Shown: in pieces, positions 1-4,990 of the stretch
How positions within the stretch are numbered: the stretch's first letter is position 1
How the letters are laid out: every line of letters starts with the position of its first letter
From: an uncultured Eubacterium sp.
GTDB taxonomy: Bacteria > Bacillota > Clostridia > Peptostreptococcales > Anaerovoracaceae
Length of the DNA: 5,264 nt
Assembly: GCA_937966095.1 (NCBI GenBank)
Contig: CALCKF010000055.1
Location: 1 to 5,264 of the forward strand
Reading direction: 5' to 3'
Translations under genes and position numbers: made by a program
Notes under the pieces: model-generated
What the model was told of the DNA's origin: nothing
Database searches by the model: none
What the model saw: only the letters and a program-made list of their open reading frames with translations

Positions 1-1
1 G

Positions 2-337
2 TATAAGAGAGGAGACAGCCTGTATCTTATATATGAGGAAAGTGAACTGTCCGGGATACCGGGATGCAAGACAAGACTGAAATTAAAGGGCGATCAGGTC
101 CAGATGAAGAGGTTCTGCAAGGGGGCGGGAAATAACAGTGAGATAAATTTCCAGAAAGGCAAGCGCTATACCGGCGTTTATGAAACGCCTTTCGGCGCCA
201 TAGAGATGGAGGTGCTTACCAATAAACTGGAAAACACTTTGTCTGAGCATGGTGACGGTCATATAGATATAGATTACAGCATCAGTCTCAAAGGGCTGCT
301 GGAAGGAAGGAACAAGATCAACATAACCTTGATGTAA
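2..337 (+). CDS. DUF1934 (YwiB-like) beta-barrel protein, 3' part only
   Basis: The reading frame is open from the first complete codon (position 2) to TAA at 335-337, giving 111 residues; the start lies upstream of the window. The visible order of motifs fits DUF1934, a Firmicutes family of about 130-150 residues with a calycin-like beta-barrel fold: LYLIYEESELSG near residues 7-18, a K-G-D turn at 29-31, then FQKGKRYTGVYETPFGAIE and a C-terminal EHGDGHIDIDYSISL strand pair. The first in-frame ATG in the window (104) is internal to the family domain, so it is not the start. The biochemical function of the family is unknown. It is followed after 17 bp by a small membrane protein gene and may share a transcript with it. 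Family assignment is by remembered motif similarity and is fairly secure. Confidence 0.85.
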   Translation, partial: YKRGDSLYLIYEESELSGIPGCKTRLKLKGDQVQMKRFCKGAGNNSEINFQKGKRYTGVYETPFGAIEMEVLTNKLENTLSEHGDGHIDIDYSISLKGLLEGRNKINITLM

Positions 338-338
338 G

Positions 339-347
339 AGGGGAGGG
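339..347 (+). promoter_or_regulatory. Strong ribosome binding site for the 30-codon gene
   Basis: AGGGGAGGG contains a full GGAGG core (342-346) and lies 7 nt before the ATG at 355. It begins just after the TAA of the DUF1934 gene and has no other use there, which is the main reason to believe the short gene that follows. Confidence 0.7.
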
Positions 348-354
348 AAAGATC

Positions 355-447
355 ATGATGAGCAAAAAAACGATCAGGATAATAACCATAGCGATAATCG
401 CTGTGATGGTGGTGACAACATTGACATGTGCCATTATATATTTGTAG
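355..447 (+). CDS. Small single-helix membrane protein, 30 aa
   Basis: ATG at 355 to TAG at 445-447 encodes 30 residues starting MMSKKTIRII and ending CAIIYL. A short basic N-terminus (K4, K5, R8) is followed by an uninterrupted hydrophobic stretch from about residue 9 to 30, so the protein should insert as one transmembrane helix with the N-terminus inside. The ribosome binding site at 339-347 is excellent; a second ATG at 358 is also possible. It sits between the DUF1934 gene (17 bp) and the DUF1846 gene (27 bp) on the same strand. Size and layout (KK near the start, then a hydrophobic run with a VMVVTTL segment) recall the short Prli42-like and DUF4044-type membrane peptides of Firmicutes, but this resemblance is from memory and not strong enough to name it. 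A lipoprotein reading around C25 is unlikely because too little protein follows the cysteine. Confidence 0.6.
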   Translation: MMSKKTIRIITIAIIAVMVVTTLTCAIIYL

Positions 448-462
448 TAATTCAGCTTGTTT

Positions 463-470
463 GGGGAGGT
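463..470 (+). promoter_or_regulatory. Ribosome binding site fixing the DUF1846 start
   Basis: GGGGAGGT has its GGAGG core at 465-469, 5 nt before ATG at 475. The in-frame TTG at 457 lies upstream of this site and would put the ribosome binding site inside the gene, so 475 is preferred. Confidence 0.75.
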
Positions 471-474
471 ACAA

Positions 475-1989
475 ATGGATATAGGTTTCAGCGCGGAAAA
501 ATATATTGAAGAACAGTCCAAGTATATACTTGAAAGGATAGAGGAAGGCGACGGTAAAAGGCTGTATCTGGAATTCGGAGGAAAGCTGGTGCAGGACAAG
601 CATGCCATGAGAGTTCTTCCGGGATTTGACGAGAATGCCAAGATAAAACTGCTCCAGAAGCTTAAGGATCAGGTGGAGATAATAATGTGCATTTTCTCGG
701 GAGATATAACCACCAATAAAACCAGACAGGATTTCGGCATAACGTATGATCTTGAAGTTCTCAGGCTCATAGACGTATTCAGAAAATACGATCTGGAGAT
801 AAACAGTGTGGTGGTGACAAGATATGAGGATAATATGCCAGCTGTGGACAAGTTCATCAACAGGCTGGAAAGAAGAGGTATAAAGACATACAGGCACAGA
901 TTTACCAAAGGATACCCAACCGATGTGGATACCATCGTGAGTGATGAGGGCTACGGAGCAAATCCTTACATAGAAGTGACCAAACCTCTCGCGGTAGTCA
1001 CCGGGCCCGGAGGAGGCAGCGGCAAACTGGCCACATGTCTTTCACAGCTTTACCATGAGTACAGGAGAGGGGTAAAGGTCAGATATGCAAAATTCGAGAC
1101 TTTCCCTATCTGGAACATACCTCTCAAGCACCCTGTCAATGTGGCGTATGAAGCGGCAACAGCCGATCTTAAGGATGTCAATATGATAGACTCGTTCCAT
1201 CTGGAAGCCTATGGACAGATGGCTGTCAATTACAACAGGGATCTTGAAGTATTTCCTGTTGTAAAGAGGATAATCGAAAAGATAACAGGAGAGGAAGCTG
1301 AATACAAGTCTCCTACAGATATGGGGGTCAACAGGGCAGGCTTCGGCATAATAAACGATGATGTCGTAAGAGAAGCGGCATGCCAGGAAATAATCAGAAG
1401 ATATATAATAGCCCAGTGTGATTACAAAAAGGGAAAGATAGACAATGAAACACTGGAAAGAGTCAAGCTCCTCATGGACGAGATGTCTCTTTCTGTGGAG
1501 GACCGCAAGGTAGTCCTGCCGGCGAGGGAATATGCCGAGCAGAAGAAGGAATGTGATGAGAGATATGTCAATGTCGTAGTCATGGCTATGGAAATGAAGG
1601 ACGGGACGATTATCACCGGGCGCAGTTCCAGGAGGATGGTGGCTGCCGCCGCCGCCATACTTAATTCGATCAAATATCTGAGCGGGATGGCGGATGAGAT
1701 ACATCTCATATCACCTAATATTCTGAGGAGCATCCAGGAACTGAAGACCAAGGTGCTCATGGCAGACAAGACCAGCCTCAACTGTGAAGAGATACTTACA
1801 GCACTTACCATATCAGCGGCAACGAACCCTTCGGCTGAGGCTGCTTTGGAGAAGCTGCCGTGTCTTAGAGGATGCAAGGCGCACTGTACGGCTATATTGA
1901 GCGATAAAGATGAAACCACACTTAAAGCATTGGGTATAGATGTGACCAGCGATCCGGAATATATAACCAACAACCTTTATTACGGTTAG
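475..1989 (+). CDS. DUF1846 / UPF0371 family protein, full length
   Basis: This 504-residue protein matches the conserved UPF0371 (DUF1846) family along its whole length, the family's normal size being about 490-505. Landmarks in order are LYLEFGGKL at 30-38 with HAMRVLPGF at 43-51, KGYPTD at 145-150, a glycine-rich GPGGGSGKL segment at 177-185, FETFPIWN at 207-214, DVNMID and VNYNRD (251-256), SPTDMGVN at 279-286, and the C-terminal LRGCKAH/GIDVTSDPEY region. No signal peptide or membrane segment is seen, so it should be cytoplasmic. The glycine-rich segment resembles a P-loop (G-x4-GK) but has L instead of S/T after the lysine; nucleotide binding is inference. A member from Corynebacterium diphtheriae has, as I recall, a crystal structure, yet no reaction is established. 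Start at ATG 475 is set by GGAGG 5 nt upstream. An unusual feature is a C463-x3-C467-x3-C471 cysteine set. Ile is mostly ATA. Confidence 0.93.
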   Translation: MDIGFSAEKYIEEQSKYILERIEEGDGKRLYLEFGGKLVQDKHAMRVLPGFDENAKIKLLQKLKDQVEIIMCIFSGDITTNKTRQDFGITYDLEVLRLIDVFRKYDLEINSVVVTRYEDNMPAVDKFINRLERRGIKTYRHRFTKGYPTDVDTIVSDEGYGANPYIEVTKPLAVVTGPGGGSGKLATCLSQLYHEYRRGVKVRYAKFETFPIWNIPLKHPVNVAYEAATADLKDVNMIDSFHLEAYGQMAVNYNRDLEVFPVVKRIIEKITGEEAEYKSPTDMGVNRAGFGIINDDVVREAACQEIIRRYIIAQCDYKKGKIDNETLERVKLLMDEMSLSVEDRKVVLPAREYAEQKKECDERYVNVVVMAMEMKDGTIITGRSSRRMVAAAAAILNSIKYLSGMADEIHLISPNILRSIQELKTKVLMADKTSLNCEEILTALTISAATNPSAEAALEKLPCLRGCKAHCTAILSDKDETTLKALGIDVTSDPEYITNNLYYG

Positions 1990-2034
1990 GCAGCACATGC
2001 TGCATCTGTCAGCTGAAGAGCAGGAGAAGAAGGA

Positions 2035-2982
2035 ATGTACGCGAAATATTTTGTTCTCTTTGCTATCCTGTTTACAGGATGGTTCCTGAGAAAGATAAAT
2101 TTTATCGACGATAAGATGAACCACAGCATAAATAAGCTTATCGTCTATTTTGCATACCCTTGTCTCATCGTACATAACATAGGCGGTCTGGATATGACCC
2201 ATGAGATAATAGTGTCGTTCCTGATGACCTTTGTCATCAGCCTGGCCTGCTTCTATCTTTACGGGGTTATATGTTATTACTATGCTAAATTAAGGAAGTT
2301 CCCTGTGGAAGAAGCCAACATACTGGAATTTTCCATGGCTTCTCCCAACAACGGTTTTATGGGATTTCCGGTAGCCCTTATATTTTTCGGTGATATGGGG
2401 CTGCTTCTGATGCTGGCTCATAATGCAGCCATGAACTTCTTTATCTTTACATATGGAGTGAAGCTGCTGCGAAGAAACTATGAAGACAGGAGAAAAGCCA
2501 CGCCTAAGAGATTTTTCAAGGCTACTCTCAAGCTGATGCTGAATCCTAACATACTGGCTCTGATCATAGGATTTATAATAAGCCTCATGGGAGGTATGAT
2601 CCCTGAAGCAGTCGACGAATACCTGATGTATCTGGGCAACATATCCACTCCTATGGCAATGATCTTCATAGGATCCAGTCTGGTGGGATACAGGTTCATG
2701 GATATTGTCAAGAGTCGTGTGATAATCGAATCCGGTATTGTTAAGCTGCTGCTGCTGCCTGCGATAACCGCCGGACTGATGTATTTTCTCCCTATAGACA
2801 ATCTGATAAAAGCTATAGTAGTGCTGGGGATAACATTTCCTACGGCCGCTACTGTATCGATGCTTACGGAACAGGAAGGCCTTGATCCGGGCCCGTCAAG
2901 CAAGGCATTGTTTCTCAGCACGGTAGTTTCCATCGTTACGGTCCCGCTTTCCATCAATATTATATTGATGCTGTTCATGTGA
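2035..2982 (+). CDS. AEC (auxin efflux carrier) family permease
   Basis: The 315-residue product is strongly hydrophobic, with about ten predicted membrane helices in two halves joined by a basic loop (roughly residues 145-165, rich in R and K). Family landmarks are GWFLRK-x3-FID near the N-terminus, a conserved helix-breaking proline at 42 (YFAYPCL), NNGFMGFP at 105-112 in the first half, and FPTAATVS from 268 in the second half followed by GPSSKALFLSTVVSIVTVPL. Members of this family (PF03547) are secondary transporters in the inner membrane; bacterial ones have been linked to malate and other small organic acids, but the substrate cannot be read here. The length is typical. Start ATG 2035 is preceded by AGGAG at 2022-2026, 8 nt away. 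It follows the DUF1846 gene by 45 bp on the same strand and converges with an XRE gene, the stop codons being 9 bp apart, with no terminator visible. Confidence 0.9.
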   Translation: MYAKYFVLFAILFTGWFLRKINFIDDKMNHSINKLIVYFAYPCLIVHNIGGLDMTHEIIVSFLMTFVISLACFYLYGVICYYYAKLRKFPVEEANILEFSMASPNNGFMGFPVALIFFGDMGLLLMLAHNAAMNFFIFTYGVKLLRRNYEDRRKATPKRFFKATLKLMLNPNILALIIGFIISLMGGMIPEAVDEYLMYLGNISTPMAMIFIGSSLVGYRFMDIVKSRVIIESGIVKLLLLPAITAGLMYFLPIDNLIKAIVVLGITFPTAATVSMLTEQEGLDPGPSSKALFLSTVVSIVTVPLSINIILMLFM

Positions 2983-2991
2983 TATCATATC

Positions 2992-3390
2992 TTATTTTCC
3001 TGTCTTTTTGGGACCGGAGTATTCGTCGTAGAATATGGATTCCCTTTCGAGAAGTATGTCAAGTCTTTCCTTTACTATGTTTTTGGCCGCTATCGACAGG
3101 CTTTCATAGCTGTTTAGTATTTCTGCCAGCTGCGGTTCACTGCCAAAATATATACGGTTGAGTATCCCTTTGGAAAGATCGTGGTTCACAAGACTTTCAA
3201 AACCTATATCGTATATGGCGGACAGGGCGTCAAGAGTCTGCAGATCAGGGATCTTTGCACCTGTTTCATACGCGGAGTATGTGGAGCGTGTTATGCATAT
3301 GGTGGCCGCAAGAGTTTCCTGGCTTATTCCGTGTATCGTTCTCAGAAGCTTGAGATTTCGGCTTATCATTTCAAGATCCATTATCATCAT
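2992..3390 (-). CDS. XRE-family DNA-binding regulator, second of a tandem pair
   Basis: This 132-residue protein has an N-terminal lambda-repressor-like HTH at about residues 12-69: NLKLLR, GISQETLA (helix 2), ITRSTYSAYETG (recognition helix), then KIPDLQTLDALSAIYDI, which is the standard XRE pattern. Residues 70-132 are predicted helical and probably serve for dimerisation; no ligand or protease domain is seen. ATG at 3390-3388 overlaps the TGA of the upstream paralogue as ATGA, pointing to translational coupling, with AGAGG 4 nt before; the next ATG (3387) is the alternative. It resembles the upstream protein along its whole length (about 29 identities in 66 aligned HTH residues by eye), including the C-terminal tail, so the pair arose by duplication. 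The recognition helix differs between the two, so they may bind different sites or one may act mainly by pairing with the other. Confidence 0.88.
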   Translation of the reverse strand: MMIMDLEMISRNLKLLRTIHGISQETLAATICITRSTYSAYETGAKIPDLQTLDALSAIYDIGFESLVNHDLSKGILNRIYFGSEPQLAEILNSYESLSIAAKNIVKERLDILLERESIFYDEYSGPKKTGK

Positions 3391-3821
3391 ATCACCTCTG
3401 CCTCACTGTAATCCCATGGAAAAAGATTGGAACCGTGTTCCTTGTCCGCAAGAGATTCTATCCTGGTATTGATCTGCTGCCTCGCTCCGTGGGACAGCTT
3501 CAGATATTTTTCTATGAAATTCTGAGCCTCCAGCTCAGTTTCATCTCTTTTCAGAAGCGAAAGGATATGGTCTGTTATATCGAAGGAAAGCAGATAATCA
3601 AGGCTCACATCGAAATATTCCGAAATACGGTAAATAGTGATAAGATCCGGCACCTTAGCTCCGCTTTCCAGATGGCAGTAACAGGATCTTGACATATGGA
3701 AAAGTTTTGCGGCCTGTTCCTGGCTGATGCCCTTTATGTATCTCAGCAGCCGCAGATTCCTGGCTATATGCTTGTGAGCCTGATACATTTCTTTTCGGCG
3801 TTTGTTCTCTTGTACTCGCAT
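3387..3821 (-). CDS. XRE-family DNA-binding regulator, first of a tandem pair
   Basis: The 144-residue product carries an XRE HTH at about residues 22-78: NLRLLRYIKGISQEQAA, recognition helix MSRSCYCHLESG (43-54), then KVPDLITIYRISEYFDVSLDYLL. A helical C-terminal part (85-134, FIEKYLKLSHGARQQINTRIESL) is likely for self-association. No membrane segment is present, so it is a cytoplasmic transcription factor. ATG at 3821 is preceded by AGGAGG about 10 nt upstream; the Met at residue 12 would match the paralogue's N-terminus better but lacks a good ribosome binding site. Recognition helix residues C47, H50 and L51 replace T, A and Y of the downstream partner. It is the promoter-proximal gene of the minus operon and faces the XRE-sigma operon across 241 bp, so autoregulation and control of that operon are both plausible inferences. 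Confidence 0.88.
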   Translation of the reverse strand: MRVQENKRRKEMYQAHKHIARNLRLLRYIKGISQEQAAKLFHMSRSCYCHLESGAKVPDLITIYRISEYFDVSLDYLLSFDITDHILSLLKRDETELEAQNFIEKYLKLSHGARQQINTRIESLADKEHGSNLFPWDYSEAEVI

Positions 3822-3836
3822 TTGCTGTTATCCTCC

Positions 3837-3853
3837 TTCGACAAAATTCGATA
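3837..3853. repeat. Direct repeat TTCGAYA spaced one helical turn
   Basis: TTCGACA (3837-3843) and TTCGATA (3847-3853) start 10 bp apart. A weaker third copy, TGCGATA, lies at 3859-3865. They occupy the leader of the minus-strand XRE operon, between its candidate promoter and the ribosome binding site, and the first overlaps that site by two bases. Same-face tandem sites in this place could be an operator, but these are short motifs in AT-rich DNA. Confidence 0.3.
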
Positions 3854-3867
3854 ATTTTTGCGATAGA

Positions 3868-3895
3868 TATATAATAAGAGTAGTGTATGAGACAA
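3868..3895 (-). promoter_or_regulatory. Candidate promoter for the tandem XRE operon
   Basis: On the minus strand TTGTCT (3895-3890) and TATATA (3873-3868) are separated by 16 bp, each matching the housekeeping consensus at 4 of 6 positions. Transcription would start near 3861, giving a leader of about 40 nt. A/T tracts upstream (3900-3932) could act as an UP element. The position fits the downstream start at 3821 well; alternative -10 registers in the same TA-rich run are possible. Confidence 0.4.
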
Positions 3896-3912
3896 AAAGT
3901 TGCATTTTTTAT

Positions 3913-3940
3913 CCGAAAATTAAAAAATTTTCCATATAAA
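3913..3940 (+). promoter_or_regulatory. Candidate promoter for the XRE-sigma operon
   Basis: TATAAA at 3935-3940 matches the -10 consensus at 5 of 6 positions. The best -35 at a workable distance is CCGAAA (3913-3918, 16 bp spacing), which is weak, so the promoter may need an activator. Transcription would start near 3947 and leave a leader of roughly 115 nt before the ATG at 4063. A TAATAT at 3973-3978 with CCGACA at 3949-3954 (18 bp) is a weaker alternative. Confidence 0.3.
3915..3932. repeat. Inverted repeat with 7-bp arms between the divergent genes
   Basis: GAAAATT-AAAA-AATTTTC is a perfect inverted repeat with a 4-nt centre. It overlaps the -35 area of the candidate rightward promoter and lies just upstream of the leftward one, so a bound dimer could affect both. 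Chance is a concern because the stretch is almost all A and T. Confidence 0.35.
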
Positions 3941-3952
3941 TCGGGCTCCCGA
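3941..3952. promoter_or_regulatory. Candidate operator palindrome TCGGG-CT-CCCGA
   Basis: This 12-bp inverted repeat (5-bp arms, 2-bp centre) is GC-rich inside very AT-rich surroundings and starts right after the candidate -10 box TATAAA, covering the presumed start of transcription. That is a usual place for a repressor site, and three XRE dimers are encoded nearby. It has no T-run after it, so it is not a terminator. Confidence 0.35.
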
Positions 3953-3961
3953 CAGAATACA

Positions 3962-4033
3962 CCTCTAAAAGTTAATATTAAAACCCCTTAAAGATAAAAG
4001 CCTGATGAAACAGGGGCATTAAACTATAAGAGG
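3962..4033 (+). other. Possible structured 5' leader of the XRE-sigma operon
   Basis: Three collinear pairings can form in the transcript: CCTCT (3962-3966) with AGAGG (4029-4033); GTTAAT (3971-3976) with ATTAAAC (4018-4024, one bulged A); and CCCCT (3984-3988) with AGGGG (4012-4016). The same CCTCT and CCCCT segments can instead pair with the ribosome binding site AGAGGGG at 4051-4057, giving a possible switch between open and blocked translation. A small local hairpin CCTG/CAGG (4001-4004/4011-4014) competes. It matches no riboswitch class that I recognise, and purine-rich tracts make some pairing expected by chance. Confidence 0.3.
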
Positions 4034-4062
4034 AAAGACAAACAACTTACAGAGGGGAAAGT

Positions 4063-4431
4063 ATGAGCATGGAACTCAGAGAGCTTAATAAAAAAGAAAT
4101 GGGAGCAAGGATAAGGGCAAGAAGAGAAGCTCTTAACATGTCAAGGGATGAACTTGGCAAGCATCTTTCGGTAACAGGAAAGTTTATTGCGGATATAGAG
4201 TACGGAGAAAAGGGCGTATCTCTTAAAAATCTGTATAAACTTAAGCAGATACTTGGCGTAAGTGCGGATTTCATACTTGAAGGCAATGATGCCGATATGC
4301 CGAAGGAGGAGAAGAAAAAGATGCTCAGTGAGAATATACTGGGCTCGCTTAGTGTTTGTTCGGTCCAGCAGCTGGGATGTATGGAGAAGATAGCAAGACT
4401 TTATGTGGAAAGCATCGTGAATAAGGAATGA
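4063..4431 (+). CDS. XRE-family regulator preceding an ECF sigma gene
   Basis: This 122-residue protein has an HTH at about residues 14-73: MGARIRARREALNMSRDELG, recognition region VTGKFIADIEYGEKG (37-51), then SLKNLYKLKQILGVSADFILEG. The remaining 48 residues include a charged, lysine-rich link (KEEKKK) and helical segments but no recognised domain. It is not a close copy of the two minus-strand XRE proteins. ATG 4063 has AGAGGGG ending 5 nt upstream; an ATG two codons later is less well placed. The stop lies 4 bp before the sigma factor's GTG, so the two are almost certainly co-transcribed, and the regulator probably controls expression of the sigma operon, perhaps including itself (inference). 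The final VQQLGCMEKIARLYVESI helix could be a dimerisation element. Confidence 0.87.
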   Translation: MSMELRELNKKEMGARIRARREALNMSRDELGKHLSVTGKFIADIEYGEKGVSLKNLYKLKQILGVSADFILEGNDADMPKEEKKKMLSENILGSLSVCSVQQLGCMEKIARLYVESIVNKE

Positions 4432-4435
4432 AGAA

Positions 4436-4990
4436 GTGTGCAGGTTAGACAGAGATAAATTGTTGGAAGAGCTATGCGACAGATATCCTTATGTGGTCCG
4501 TTTAATGAAGATAATGGGAGTGGATGAGGATGATATCGAAGATCTCGCAACCGAAGTATTTATAGATGCCTTCAAGGGTATAGAGGGTCTTAAAGATCCT
4601 GAAAAACTCATGCCGTGGCTCAAGGCTATCGCCAGTAACAGAGCAAGCAGATATTTCCGCAAACGCCACAGACGTATGGAAATATCCAATATGATAAATA
4701 CAGAAGCGGGCGAGATAGACGCTTTTGATACTATAGCAGATGAAATGACTGTAGAAAGTATAATGCAGGAAGCCGAGGAAAGAGAGCTTGCGGGCAGGCT
4801 AATAAACAGTCTGTCCGATATAAACAGGCGTATACTGCGGATGAGGTTCTGGGGCGGATATAAGCATTCCGAGATAGCGAGGATACTGAACATAAATATA
4901 AATACGGAAAAGAGTATTTACAGACGGAGCCTGAAGCAGCTGAGGGACAATTATTTCCTGATGATGGGAAAGGAAGATCGCAATGAGTGA
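4436..4990 (+). CDS. ECF-type sigma-70 family RNA polymerase sigma factor
   Basis: The 184-residue protein contains only the two core sigma domains expected of an ECF factor. Region 2 spans about residues 17-80, with DLATEVFIDAFKGIEGL (36-52) and PWLKAIASNRASRYFRKRHRR (from 60), the WLxxIAxNxAxxxxRKxxR pattern that contacts core polymerase and the -10 element. Region 4 spans about 118-172, with LSDINRRILRMRFWGGYKHSEIARILNI followed by NTEKSIYRRSLKQLR, the HTH that reads the -35 element. An acidic linker lies between. GTG at 4436 is the best start, with AAGGA about 8 nt upstream inside the end of the previous gene. It directs RNA polymerase to a specific regulon, here unknown. It follows an XRE gene by 4 bp and overlaps the next gene by 8 bp, the usual sigma/anti-sigma arrangement. 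Ile codons are 15 ATA, 2 ATC and 1 ATT. Confidence 0.92.
   Translation: MCRLDRDKLLEELCDRYPYVVRLMKIMGVDEDDIEDLATEVFIDAFKGIEGLKDPEKLMPWLKAIASNRASRYFRKRHRRMEISNMINTEAGEIDAFDTIADEMTVESIMQEAEERELAGRLINSLSDINRRILRMRFWGGYKHSEIARILNININTEKSIYRRSLKQLRDNYFLMMGKEDRNE

Noticed and set aside
457..474. Upstream TTG start for the DUF1846 gene
   Set aside because: GGAGG at 465-469 would fall inside the gene, and ATG at 475 has ideal spacing from it.
274..897. 207-codon minus-strand open frame
   Set aside because: It lies antisense to the small membrane gene and the well-recognised DUF1846 gene, has a low-complexity, His/Tyr-rich product with no recognisable motif, and is explained by the codon usage of the real genes.
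1042..1973. Overlapping minus-strand open frames of 220 and 183 codons inside the DUF1846 gene
   Set aside because: They are complements of a clearly conserved coding sequence and their products show no family pattern.
1990..2003. Inverted repeat GCAGCA-CA-TGCTGC after the DUF1846 stop
   Set aside because: The stem is short, the loop is too tight and no T-run follows, so it is not a terminator; no other role is apparent.
2478..2978. 166-codon minus-strand frame opposite the permease
   Set aside because: It is antisense to conserved AEC membrane segments; the product is a mirror of hydrophobic codons with no recognisable motif.
2981..2991. Palindrome GATAT-C-ATATC between the convergent stops
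   Set aside because: It is short, AT-only in its arms apart from the ends, and cannot form a stable terminator hairpin.
3158..3472. 104-codon plus-strand frame opposite the XRE pair
   Set aside because: Both minus-strand genes here have clear HTH domains and a coupled start/stop, so this is a shadow frame.
4006..4030. TGAAAC at 4006-4011 as a sigma-W-like -35 box for ECF autoregulation, with TATAAG at 4025-4030
   Set aside because: No CGTA or CGTC box occurs at 16-17 bp, and the spacing to TATAAG is only 13 bp.
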